The notes under the pieces are model-generated. The model ran no database searches and was not told where the DNA came from. It worked only from the letters and a program-made list of their open reading frames with translations. From the NCBI RefSeq assembly GCF_000241485.1, contig NZ_JH584243.1, forward strand, positions 213,740 to 264,626: 50,887 nucleotides of DNA, read 5' to 3'. The stretch is from Sphingomonas sp. PAMC 26605 (GTDB lineage: Bacteria; Pseudomonadota; Alphaproteobacteria; Sphingomonadales; Sphingomonadaceae). Below, piece by piece: positions 25,874 through 33,773 of the stretch. Both the position numbers and the translations under genes were made by a program. Each line of letters starts with the position of its first letter. The first letter of the stretch is position 1.

Positions 25874-27130
25874 ATGGCAAACGATAACACTGGCGAGATC
25901 GTTATCCACAAGCTCGACGGGCGCGCGCTGCCGAAGCGCCGTGCGCGTGGCTCAGCCGAACCTGTCGACGCGCGACTACTGCGCACGATTGCGGCTGCGC
26001 TCCCGGCGGATATGCCGCCAGTGAGCGCACTCGGCGTCGAGACCGCGCTCGAAGCAATGGCCGACGCCACGAAGGCGGCGATCGCCGCCGACCTCGATTG
26101 CTTCGTCGCGTGGTGCGTAGAAGAGAAGCGCCTCCCCTTCCCCGCCGACCCCGAGGATCTGGTGCGCTATCTCCGCCACCTCGAAGCGCAGGGAAAGAAG
26201 CCGGCAACGCTGTCGCGGCGTATGGCAACGCTTGCCAGCGCACACCGGTTAGTCGGGCTCGGTGACAAAATCGGCTTGCCGACGGATCATCCGATGGTCC
26301 GAAATGCGCTGCGCGCCAATCGCCGCCGTAAAGGTGCTGTCCAACGCCAAGCAGCGCCGTTGCGCTTTGGTGGAGCGCTGGACGAGCATGGTGAGGTCGA
26401 GGGCTTCACGATCACGGCGCTACTCGAGGCGTGTGGCGGTGACGCGCAGGGACTGCGCGACGCCGCCCTCCTCTCAGTCGGGTACGATGCGGGGCTACGC
26501 GTCAGCGAGCTCACCGCCGCCGCGGTGAAGCACCTCGAGCCACAGCCTGATGGCTCGGGGCTGCTCGCCATCCCCCGCTCCAAGACCGATCAGGAGGGAC
26601 AAGGCAGCTGGACGTGGCTGTCACCCGAGACAATGCGGCACGTGCAGACTTGGCTGGTGCAAAGCGGCATCGAGGATGGCCCTTTGTTCCGGCGGGTCGG
26701 GATCGATCGGCGTCGTGCGCGCGCCGCGGTGCCCCCGCAGTCCTATCAGTCCATCCCGGGGAACACCCGCCACTGGCAGGAGCGGCTGCGTGGAGCGCCT
26801 GCGGTGCAGGCAAAGGTGACTTACACGATCGGCGAGCTCCCCCTCACACGCCAGGGCGTGTGTGCGATCTACCGGCGGATCGCGCTAGCTGCGGCGGACG
26901 CAGGGCTGGTCGAGATCACGGGGGATAAGCTGTTTGAGGCGCTTGCGGCGCTGTCGACGCACTCGCTTCGGGTTGGACTGACCCAAGACCTGTTCGCCGC
27001 CGGCGAGGACGGGGCGGGGATCGCGCTCACCTTGCGGTGGTCGTCGCCGGCGACGGCATTACGGTATGGTCGAAAACTTGCGGTTCGGAGCAACGCCGCT
27101 TCGCGGGTTCTGAGCAAGGTACGGCGCTAA
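25874..27130 (+). CDS. Tyrosine recombinase (phage-integrase family)
   Basis: 418 residues, with GAAGG nine bases before the ATG. The N-terminal SAM-like core-binding domain (about 60-130) contains AADLDCFVAWCVEEKRLPFP. The catalytic domain follows with Arg209 in AGLRVSELTA, Lys237 in PRSKTD, His363/Arg366 in HSLRVG, Trp389 in the second His/Trp position and nucleophile Tyr398 in ALRYGRKL. All active residues are present, so it is probably functional. A 50-residue insertion between the Lys and His boxes (about 280-330, with NTRHWQERLRGAPAV) is unusual. It could move an island or resolve a replicon. It is not closely similar to the decayed integrase at 4118-6190. Confidence 0.9.
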   Translation: MANDNTGEIVIHKLDGRALPKRRARGSAEPVDARLLRTIAAALPADMPPVSALGVETALEAMADATKAAIAADLDCFVAWCVEEKRLPFPADPEDLVRYLRHLEAQGKKPATLSRRMATLASAHRLVGLGDKIGLPTDHPMVRNALRANRRRKGAVQRQAAPLRFGGALDEHGEVEGFTITALLEACGGDAQGLRDAALLSVGYDAGLRVSELTAAAVKHLEPQPDGSGLLAIPRSKTDQEGQGSWTWLSPETMRHVQTWLVQSGIEDGPLFRRVGIDRRRARAAVPPQSYQSIPGNTRHWQERLRGAPAVQAKVTYTIGELPLTRQGVCAIYRRIALAAADAGLVEITGDKLFEALAALSTHSLRVGLTQDLFAAGEDGAGIALTLRWSSPATALRYGRKLAVRSNAASRVLSKVRR

Positions 27131-27172
27131 AACGGCGGGTCCTCACCGCCTACACTCCTCTTTTCGGCCGTG

Positions 27173-27232
27173 GAGACCCAGTCCCAGCCATTCGCGGCGC
27201 GATTGCTGCCGCCTAAAGCAGACATCGGTTCA
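27173..27232. repeat. Dispersed intergenic repeat, copy 1
   Basis: GAGACCCAGTCCCAGCCATT followed further on by GCCGCCTAAAGCAGACATC and GGTTCA. The same order of blocks occurs at 47929-47989. Both copies are intergenic. Confidence 0.65.
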
Positions 27233-27324
27233 CGTGCTAAGTGCTCGCCGTTCTGCGGACCAGCGCGAGCGCTGTGGGGGCGAGGATTGGCCCTTAACCG
27301 CCGTTCGCAAGCTCGGTGGCGAAA

Positions 27325-27347
27325 GTCCGCTTCCTGCAGAAGCGGAC
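27325..27347. repeat. Perfect 9-bp hairpin, REP-like
   Basis: GTCCGCTTC and GAAGCGGAC pair perfectly around CTGCA. No T run follows. It sits 93 bases after the dispersed repeat and may be part of the same intergenic repeat unit, a kind of palindrome I recall as common in sphingomonad spacers. Confidence 0.55.
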
Positions 27348-27506
27348 ATGCGTGTAGTTTAAGCTAGCGAGAGCCAGGAGCGTTCCGCATAATTACCGGG
27401 CTGGACACATCGTCGCGGCAGCACTCCAAAAAGCGGAACAACGGAACGGTTTCAGACGCTTGATGCGTGACCCGAGCGCCAAGCTCGGCAAGGAGGAGCC
27501 GTCCCG

Positions 27507-27843
27507 ATGTCCGCTCCCGAAGATCTGAACGACGTCTATGTCGACGAGCTGAAGGAACTGATCGCCGGCCAAGACGAGAAGGTTTCGAAGGAGCACTGCA
27601 AGGGCATGGAGGGCCTCGCCGCTGAAGCCACAAAGCATGTTCTCGAGGAAGGTCCGGAGAAGGGATCGCTGCTCGATGTCCTGATTAGCGAAATATCAGC
27701 GCATGACGCACTACGGCATCGCGGGATTCGGCACTGCCGCTGCCTATGCCACGGCGCTCGGCCTTAAGGACGATGCGAAGAGGCTGCGAGATGCCACCAA
27801 GGAGATCTACGGAGGCGACGAGTACATGACCAAGCTCGCCTAA
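27507..27843 (+). pseudogene. YciE/YciF-like ferritin-fold (DUF892) protein, broken
   Basis: The start MSAPEDLNDVYVDELKELI jumps directly to DEKVSKEHCKGMEGLAAEAT, so about 35-40 residues of the first helical hairpin are missing compared with the normal protein of roughly 165 residues. After VLI (about 27688) the frame shifts and continues AKYQRMTHYGIAGFGTAAAY to YGGDEYMTKLA and a TAA at 27841. The two defects make a functional four-helix, diiron-type bundle unlikely. Family members are stress-induced proteins of unclear function and often occur in the kind of stress island that follows here. Confidence 0.85.
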
Positions 27844-27936
27844 ACCTCGGTCAACTTTCAGGCCGAGAACGCCTGATCCACCGCCGTCTGCCCGCCCGCG
27901 GGCGGGCGGCAAAATGATAGAAGAGGAAAAGCGCGC

Positions 27937-28257
27937 ATGGGCATCACGCTAACCGGCACTTTCGGCACGCGTCGCGAGGCCGAGATGACCATTGAACGCT
28001 TGGTCCAGGAGTTCGGCATCGATCGCTCCGCTTTGTCTGTATCCACCGAGGGCGACGAGAACAGCGTCGGCGAGGACCGGGGCGGGTCCGACAGTGCCGC
28101 CGACCAGCCAGGCCAGGATAATCGCCAGGGCCCGTCGCTGGCTGGCGCGATCGTCGTCACTGCCGAAGTGGCGGATGAGAGGGCTGCGCGACGGGTACGC
28201 GCGGCGTTTGGCGAGTTCGACGCCGAAGGCGTGGTGGAAGCGGACGACCCGGCGTAA
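27937..28257 (+). CDS. Hypothetical stress-island protein, 106 residues
   Basis: Starts MGITLTGTFGTRREAEMTIE with AGAGGAAAAG upstream. An N-terminal beta-alpha-beta unit is followed by an acidic, glycine-rich linker (STEGDENSVGEDRGGSDSAA) and a second beta-rich half (SLAGAIVVTAEVADERAARR) ending in EADDPA. The first half resembles the beginning of the protein at 31083 (F-x-T-x-x-x-A-x-x-x-x-E-R-L), so the two may be distant relatives of the same stress family. No function is known. Confidence 0.75.
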   Translation: MGITLTGTFGTRREAEMTIERLVQEFGIDRSALSVSTEGDENSVGEDRGGSDSAADQPGQDNRQGPSLAGAIVVTAEVADERAARRVRAAFGEFDAEGVVEADDPA

Positions 28258-28286
28258 ATCCGACGAAGAACGCGGCGGCGGCTTCG

Positions 28287-30164
28287 CTACCGCCCGAGGG
28301 CCGAGGTGGCATCCCTCGCGAGCAGATCGGCCGCGTCGTCGTAGAGCGCGATTACGCCTGCGCCAATCAACACCGCGTCATCGAACCTGCCCGAACGAAG
28401 GGCAATGGCGCGGATGTCGCACTTTGCTGCGGCCTCGACGTCGTAGGACGTGTCGCCGACGACGATGACTTGGTCGACACTCAGCGGAGCCACCTTGTTC
28501 AGCGTCGCCTGGAATATATCGCCCGCAGGCATGGATGTCTCCAAATCGTCGATGCTGGTCGTTGCATCGACCACCCGACCGAGTCTCATAAGCGATACGT
28601 AATGCGCGACCTCCTTCTCATCGGCCGAAGAGGCGAACACGACCTTCTGACCGAGTTCATGAACATGACGGAGCAGGCCGTCGGCATCGGCAAACGGTTT
28701 CACCTACCGGAGATACTTGGCCTTGAAGATTTCACCTTGGCGGTCACTCAGCGCCTCAATGGTATCTTCTGACGCTTCGGGGAGCAGGGCCGGCACTAGC
28801 AGGTCTCCGCCCTTACCGATCTGTCTACGGATTGCTGCTCGCTCGACCTCGTATCCGTATTCGCGAAAAGCCTCGTCCCACGCGGCGACGTGCAGGTCGT
28901 TGCTGTCGACAAGCGTCCCGTCGATGTCGAAGAACACCGCTTTTGTCGGAAGCTTAGGCAAGGCGGTCCGTTCGCGCAGGAACCAAGTTACGACAGCGGT
29001 CGCCCCAAGCAGCGCGGCCCCTTGCGCCCCCCTTCCCCTTCGCAACAGCGACAGACCCAGCGTCGCCGCAACCGACGGTGCCCAGCCGATCTTTGGAAGT
29101 CCCGCGATCCTGCCGGCTCGCACTGCGACCCGGCTCTTGGCGAACTCTCGGAGGTCGTTTGGCATGTTGGTCGATCGGGGCGAGGCACCCACGACTGGTA
29201 CCGCCTCGGTAGTCTTTTGCGCATCGTCGTCCGCGACGTGGTCGGCGACCCAGGCCCCACGCTCTCCGAGCGGGGCTGCTTGCTTCGTCGTATCGCGCGC
29301 GGTCTGATGCTCCAGCTCGGAGTTCAGCTCGGCGCCGAAAAGCAGGATGTAGCTCGACAGGTACAGCCAGGTGAGCGTCACCACGACAGTACCAAGCGAA
29401 CCGTAGGTCGCGTTGTAGTTGCCGAACTGTGCGACGTAGATGCCGAACCCGATCGTCAGCACCAACCACATGAGCGCCGCGAACAACGACCCCGGGGTCA
29501 GCCAGACCCAGCACGCCTGCTCGCGCGAGGGACCATAGCGGTAGAGCGTCGCCGCCGCTCCGGCCCCCGCCAGAGTCAGCACCAGATAGGCGAGGACCTT
29601 GCCCGCGACGATCACGAAATCCGGCGCGTTCGGGATCAATGACTGGAAGTGGCCAAGTGCGGCGATTGCCACAAGCGCGATCATCGCGACGATCACGGCG
29701 ACTGCGGTCATTCCGATGGCCAGAAGGTTGACCTTGAGGAACCCGCGCTTCTCCTCCTCCTCATAGGCGACGTTTAGCGCAGTGATAACCGCGCCGGCCC
29801 CGTTGCGCGCCCCGAAAACCGCCAGCCCCAGCGCCAGCAGTAGCCCGAGGCCCTTCTTGCCATCTGACGTCTTGACCACATTCATTAACTGCTCGCCAAC
29901 GAGCTTGGCGACGTCGCTCGGCATTACCGATGTGAGCTGCGTCATGTTGCGCATCACGGTCGCCGGGTTAGCGGCAAGGCCGTAAACCAACACGATGGCG
30001 CCGAGGAGCGGCACGAGCGCTAGGAAGCCGTAGAACGCGACGCCCGCCGCGATTAGTCCGATGTTGTCCGTGCTGGTCTCTGCCCAAGTCCGTTTCGCGA
30101 TCGCAATCCAAACCTTGCGCGGCATGTGCCACGGGCTGGTCGCCCCATGTCCCTGTTCGTTCAC
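28287..30164 (-). pseudogene. YihY/BrkB membrane protein fused to HAD hydrolase, amber-split
   Basis: From the ATG at 30164, about 290 residues form a YihY/BrkB-type inner-membrane domain with six hydrophobic segments (NIGLIAAGVAFYGFLALVPL, YGSLGTVVVTLTWLYLSSYI and LLFGAELNSELE). A soluble linker and another short hydrophobic stretch lead into a HAD phosphatase: FFDIDGTLVDSN (nucleophile Asp), then after the break VFASSA (motif II) and VIVVGDTSYDVEAA (motif IV). A TAG at 28704-28706 interrupts the HAD cap region, and the same frame continues for 138 more codons from the next codon to 28287. Without the TAG the product would have 625 residues. As it stands the cell makes a truncated fusion, unless the stop is read through, is a sequence error, or the GTG at 28703 restarts translation. 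Confidence 0.85.
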
Positions 30165-30212
30165 GCTGCCACCCGTTTCATTCCGCCCGCCCGAACCGCG
30201 GGCCTTCGGCTG

Positions 30213-30237
30213 AACAGACCTGAGGTGGGACCGTTCC
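30213..30237 (-). promoter_or_regulatory. Possible EcfG-type stress promoter for the YihY-HAD gene
   Basis: On the minus strand GGAAC is followed after 16 bases by TGTT, near the alphaproteobacterial general-stress consensus GGAAC-N16-17-CGTT. It lies about 49 bases upstream of the YihY start. A similar but weaker match (GGAAC-N16-CTTT) precedes the hemerythrin gene at 32256-32280 on the plus strand. Confidence 0.3.
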
Positions 30238-30434
30238 AGCCGAAAGTCGTTCCCGGACGATATCGCTGGCGTTCCTCAACCCTTCCGCCGCCGCGGAGCC
30301 AGCTGATCATCGAAAAGGGGGTCCGAGGTGTGGGCGCGACGGTGTCGTTTGCGACGTCGGCGCGCCGGTCGCGGGCAACTTAGTCGGCCTCACGCGTTTC
30401 CGGCTCTGGCATGCATCCCAGGAGGAGAGAGAGA

Positions 30435-31058
30435 ATGGCCGACAACGACGGCAAGCGCACCGACGGTGCGCCGCCAACGCACATCCATATTGAGAAGAAG
30501 AAGAAGACCAACTGGTTAGCTTGGCTGCTGCTCGCGCTCGGCGTCCTGGCGGCGCTGCTGGCATTGAGCCGCTGCAATCACCGTGAAACGACCGAGACCA
30601 GGACGACAACTACCAGCAACACGGTCGTGGCTGAGACCCCGACCGCCCAGAAATCCGCCGCGCTGGCAGCAACTTCGGGACTCGGCGCCTTCCTGGCCGG
30701 GTCGCAACCGACACCGCAGACGTTCGTGTTCGAGAAATTGAACTTCGAAACCGCCAAGAGCGACATCCGGGCTTCGGATCAGGCCGACGTGAACGACGTG
30801 GCGGCCGTGCTGCAGAAGTACCCCAACACCAACATTCGCATCGCCGGCTATGCCGACACGCGCGGCTCCGAAGCTGCCAACGTCGTACTCGGCAAGGCCC
30901 GTGCTGATAGCGTCAAGGCGGCACTCGTCGCCAAGGGCGTGGAGGGCAGCCGCATCGAAACGGCGACCGGTGGCGACAAGGATCCGGTCGACACCAACGG
31001 CACCGCGTCGGGCCGCGCAGAGAATCGCCGCATCGAGCTCGTCGTCACCAAGCGCTAA
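30435..31058 (+). CDS. OmpA-family protein with N-terminal membrane anchor
   Basis: 207 residues from the ATG at 30435, preceded by AGGAGGAGAGAGAGA. A basic N-terminal stretch ending in KKKKTNW leads into one membrane segment (LAWLLLALGVLAALLALSR). A Thr-rich linker and then an OmpA C-terminal peptidoglycan-binding domain follow (about 100-205). That domain has FEKLNFETAKSDI, IRIAGYADTRGSEAANVVLG with the Asp and Arg that bind diaminopimelate, and GRAENRRIELVV. It should anchor the inner membrane to the cell wall. It heads a run of plus-strand stress genes. Confidence 0.92.
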   Translation: MADNDGKRTDGAPPTHIHIEKKKKTNWLAWLLLALGVLAALLALSRCNHRETTETRTTTTSNTVVAETPTAQKSAALAATSGLGAFLAGSQPTPQTFVFEKLNFETAKSDIRASDQADVNDVAAVLQKYPNTNIRIAGYADTRGSEAANVVLGKARADSVKAALVAKGVEGSRIETATGGDKDPVDTNGTASGRAENRRIELVVTKR

Positions 31059-31082
31059 TCCCCAATTAGAGAGGAAAACATC

Positions 31083-31571
31083 ATGTTACGCACCATCACC
31101 GCACTGTTCGACACCAAGGCCGATGCTGACGCGGGCGCCGAGCGCCTGCGGCAGGCCGGCATCGACGTCGGCCACGTCAGCGTTCACGACCAGAACACGC
31201 ACAAGACCGCCGGCGCCTATTCCACTGGCGAGGACAAGGGTCTCTGGGCTTCGATCAAGAACGTCTTCGTGCCTCATGAGGATCGCCACACCTACGAGGA
31301 GGGCATCCGCCGCGGTGGGTTCCTGCTGACCGCCGACGTCGATGACGAAAAGACGCCGGCTGCGGTCAAGGCACTGGAGGAGGCAAATACGGTCGACCTC
31401 GACGCCCGCTCGCAGGAATGGCGCTCGGAAGGCTGGGACTATGCCGCACCGACCGAGGACGTCGCAGAATTCGACGACGGTTCGATCTATGGTCTTCGCG
31501 AACTCGATCGCGGCGGCCAGCGCTTCCGGTCGTACTCGGCAGGCTCGCGGACGGACGAACGCGACGTCTGA
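31083..31571 (+). CDS. Hypothetical stress protein, 162 residues
   Basis: Starts MLRTITALFDTKADADAGAE, 24 bases after the OmpA stop, with GAGAGGAAAAC upstream. The N-terminal 90 residues form a general-stress-protein-17M-like unit (ERLRQAGIDVGHVSVHD, then GLWASIKNVFVPHEDRHTY and GGFLLTADVDDEKTPAAVKA). The C-terminal part is acidic and polar (EWRSEGWDY, AEFDDGS). Such proteins are often general-stress induced, but their role is unknown. It is likely co-transcribed with ompA. Confidence 0.82.
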   Translation: MLRTITALFDTKADADAGAERLRQAGIDVGHVSVHDQNTHKTAGAYSTGEDKGLWASIKNVFVPHEDRHTYEEGIRRGGFLLTADVDDEKTPAAVKALEEANTVDLDARSQEWRSEGWDYAAPTEDVAEFDDGSIYGLRELDRGGQRFRSYSAGSRTDERDV

Positions 31572-31681
31572 GCGGCGTTATCCACCACGTGGGCGGCGGG
31601 GACATTCGTCTCCGCCGCTCAACGCATTTGGGAATTACATTTAGCCGACGCTCGGGTCGGCTGACAGTCGGGAGACGACAC

Positions 31682-32182
31682 ATGCAGGGACTGGACGAAA
31701 TCCTCGGATCGAGTGGCACGGACTTAGGCAGCCTGGCCGCTCGGTTCGGCCTCAGCCCCGAGCAGGCGAAATCGGCGATGAGCTCACTGCTGCCGGCGGT
31801 GGCGGGCGGCTTCCAGCAACACGCGCAGGGGGACACGCTCGGTCCGGTGGAGGAAACCGCCAACAGCATCAACCAGCCAGACACCGCCAGCGGCAACGAC
31901 GTCCTCGGCCACATCTTCGGGGGCAAAGACGTGAGCAGGCAAGTCGCAGACCACGCGGCGGGCCAATCCGGCGTTTCCAGCACGGTGCTCAAGGCGATGC
32001 TGCCGATCGTCGCCGCGATGGTCGCGAAACACCTCGCCGCACAGCCGGGAGGCGGCGGGATCGGCGGCGTGCTCGGCTCCCTGCTCGGTGCCGGCACGGG
32101 CGCCGGTAGCGCAGCGGGCGGCCTCGGTGGTTTGTTTGGCGCGGACAATCCACTGTCGTCGATACTCGATCGCGTTCGCTGA
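31682..32182 (+). CDS. DUF937-family protein
   Basis: 166 residues from the ATG at 31682; the frame is open further upstream, but GTCGGGAGACGAC supplies the ribosome site here. It begins MQGLDEILGSSGTDLGSLAA and has RFGLSPEQAKSAMSSLLPAV typical of DUF937 (YidB-like). The C-terminus is Gly/Ala-rich (GGGGIGGVLGSLLGAG). Function is unknown. A hairpin with 7-base arms (AGCCGAC/GTCGGCT, 31642-31661) lies in its leader. Confidence 0.85.
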   Translation: MQGLDEILGSSGTDLGSLAARFGLSPEQAKSAMSSLLPAVAGGFQQHAQGDTLGPVEETANSINQPDTASGNDVLGHIFGGKDVSRQVADHAAGQSGVSSTVLKAMLPIVAAMVAKHLAAQPGGGGIGGVLGSLLGAGTGAGSAAGGLGGLFGADNPLSSILDRVR

Positions 32183-32310
32183 TGGGATCACGATCGCTCA
32201 GCACCGCTTCCGCAACCCCGAGCGACGTCCGGGGCTACTTGATGCCCGCCCTTGCGGAACTCTAGGGTCGATGAGGCTTTGAGAATGAAACCCTCAAGGG
32301 AGACAGCGAG

Positions 32311-33396
32311 ATGGCAGACGACAAGGGCAAGAGCGGCGCGCGCGATCGGGCGACGGTATCGGGCAGCGAGACCTACGAGGTCGATTATTTCGCGAGGAAG
32401 CACGATCTGAGCCGGGAGGAAGCGCAAGCTCTGATCGATCGCGTAGGAAACAGCCGTGAGACCCTCGAAGCCGCAGTTGCCGCAGGTACAAAGGCCGCTC
32501 CAGCGAAGAGGGGACGTCCTCCGAAGGTTTCGAGTGGTGCAGCGGGTTCGGCACCAGCCGAGCGCGGGTCAGCCGCGACCTCTACGAACAGGTCCAACGC
32601 GAAGGGTCCGTCGGCATCGATCGCCAAGACCGTGTCCGATGTCGAAGCCCAGGTGACCGCAGCCGTCGGCGCCGCGGCGAAGCCCGTGGCCAAAGTGGTG
32701 CCACCCGTCGTGGAGGCCGTGACAGCGACTCCTCGCAAAATCGCGAAGGCGGCCACCCGAGGGACGACGTCGGTTAAGGCGGCCCCCGCCGCCACGCCAA
32801 AAGCGGTGGCAAAGCGCGCCAGCGCCGCGGTCGATGGCGTCAAATCGGCCGCAACCGGACGCGCCGCCTCCCTCGTTGGGGCCGTCGCAGCAGGACTCGT
32901 CACCGGGCTTGCCGTGAACTTCGGCCGTAAGATGGTCGTACAGGCGCCGAGTGCGCTCTCTGGCGATTGGCTCGATGCGATCAAGGTCGAGCACAAGCTC
33001 GCGCTGGCGCTGTTCGACAAGCTGCAGGCGACTGGCAGCGACGACACCGGAAAGCGCACCGTCCTGCTCACCCAACTCAAGCACGCGCTCGCGAAGCACG
33101 CCTTCACAGAGGAGAACGTGATCTACCCGGCGCTGCGCACGTGGGGCGACACGGTCGACGCGGACAAGCTCAACCACGACCACGGCTACGTGAAGCAGAA
33201 CCTCTACGACCTTGAGGGGATGGACAACGCCTCGCCCGCCTTCCTGACAAAGGTTGAATCGTTTCGCGCCGAGCTCGAGGAGCATATCCGGGAGGAGGAG
33301 GACACGATCTTCCCGCCACTGCACGCGGCGCTTGGCGCGGCCGGCAACACCAAGGTCACGGCACAGGCGAACAAGGAGGGGTTCAAGCTTGCTTGA
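32311..33396 (+). CDS. DUF3606-linker-hemerythrin fusion protein
   Basis: 361 residues, with AAGGGAGACAG before the ATG. Residues about 15-55 match DUF3606 (EVDYFARKHDLSREEAQALI). Residues 60-215 are a Lys/Ala/Pro-rich, histone-H1-like linker with a hydrophobic piece (LVGAVAAGLVTGLAVNFGRK). Residues 220-345 form a hemerythrin HHE domain with iron-ligand candidates in KVEHKLALALFDKL, HAFTEENVIYPAL, NHDHGYVKQNL and EEHIREEEDTIFPPLH. The HHE part probably binds a diiron centre for oxygen, NO or peroxide sensing or storage; the basic linker could bind DNA. A weak EcfG-like promoter lies just upstream. Confidence 0.88.
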   Translation: MADDKGKSGARDRATVSGSETYEVDYFARKHDLSREEAQALIDRVGNSRETLEAAVAAGTKAAPAKRGRPPKVSSGAAGSAPAERGSAATSTNRSNAKGPSASIAKTVSDVEAQVTAAVGAAAKPVAKVVPPVVEAVTATPRKIAKAATRGTTSVKAAPAATPKAVAKRASAAVDGVKSAATGRAASLVGAVAAGLVTGLAVNFGRKMVVQAPSALSGDWLDAIKVEHKLALALFDKLQATGSDDTGKRTVLLTQLKHALAKHAFTEENVIYPALRTWGDTVDADKLNHDHGYVKQNLYDLEGMDNASPAFLTKVESFRAELEEHIREEEDTIFPPLHAALGAAGNTKVTAQANKEGFKLA

Positions 33397-33773
33397 AGTC
33401 AGTCATCGACCTTGGGCGACCGACCTTCGGATAGGCCGTCGCCCGTCTATGAATTTGCCGCATTCTACCTTTCCGCGAGTGCCGGACCGGAACCACGGTT
33501 GACGTTTTCCGCACGCTAGCGCTTTGAAATCTTCGTTCGCTGACATTGCGCTAGGAAAGCGCGGCCAGGCTCCACCGACCATTTGATCCGTGCCGGCCAC
33601 CGCTCCGAACCTCCCTTTGTCGCGTTCTAGAGGGACCGCCGAAAGTCGTGCGTAAAGCGCAGACGCCAGTGGATTCCCTTCAGCACGTGGCAGTCACGTC
33701 GCGAGCGGCAACTTACCGCTGCTCGGGCGTTTCAGAGTCTAGGGTCACTCGTGCCCCGATAGCTGTGATCCTA
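33397..33773. other. Gene-free stretch between convergent genes
   Basis: The hemerythrin gene and corA converge on this region. No coding frame with a recognisable product was seen, and no T-tailed terminator. It contains blocks (CGTTCGCTGACATTGCGC and CCGAAAGTCGTGCGTAAAGC) reminiscent of degenerate copies of the intergenic repeat at 27.2-27.35 kb. Confidence 0.4.

Larger units (their letters stand above)
27131..27506. other. Gene-free stretch with repeats and leader region
   Basis: No gene is recognised. It holds a dispersed repeat (27173-27232), a perfect hairpin (27325-27347) and, near 27435-27460, GGAAC followed 17 bases later by CGCT, a poor fit to the EcfG general-stress promoter. A good ribosome site (AAGGAGGAG) precedes 27507. 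Confidence 0.5.

Noticed and set aside
27890..27912. A GC-rich palindrome (GCCCGCCCGCGGGCGGGC) before the gene at 27937, considered as a terminator for the DUF892 remnant.
   Set aside because: There is no T run on either strand, and short pure-GC palindromes are expected by chance in such DNA.
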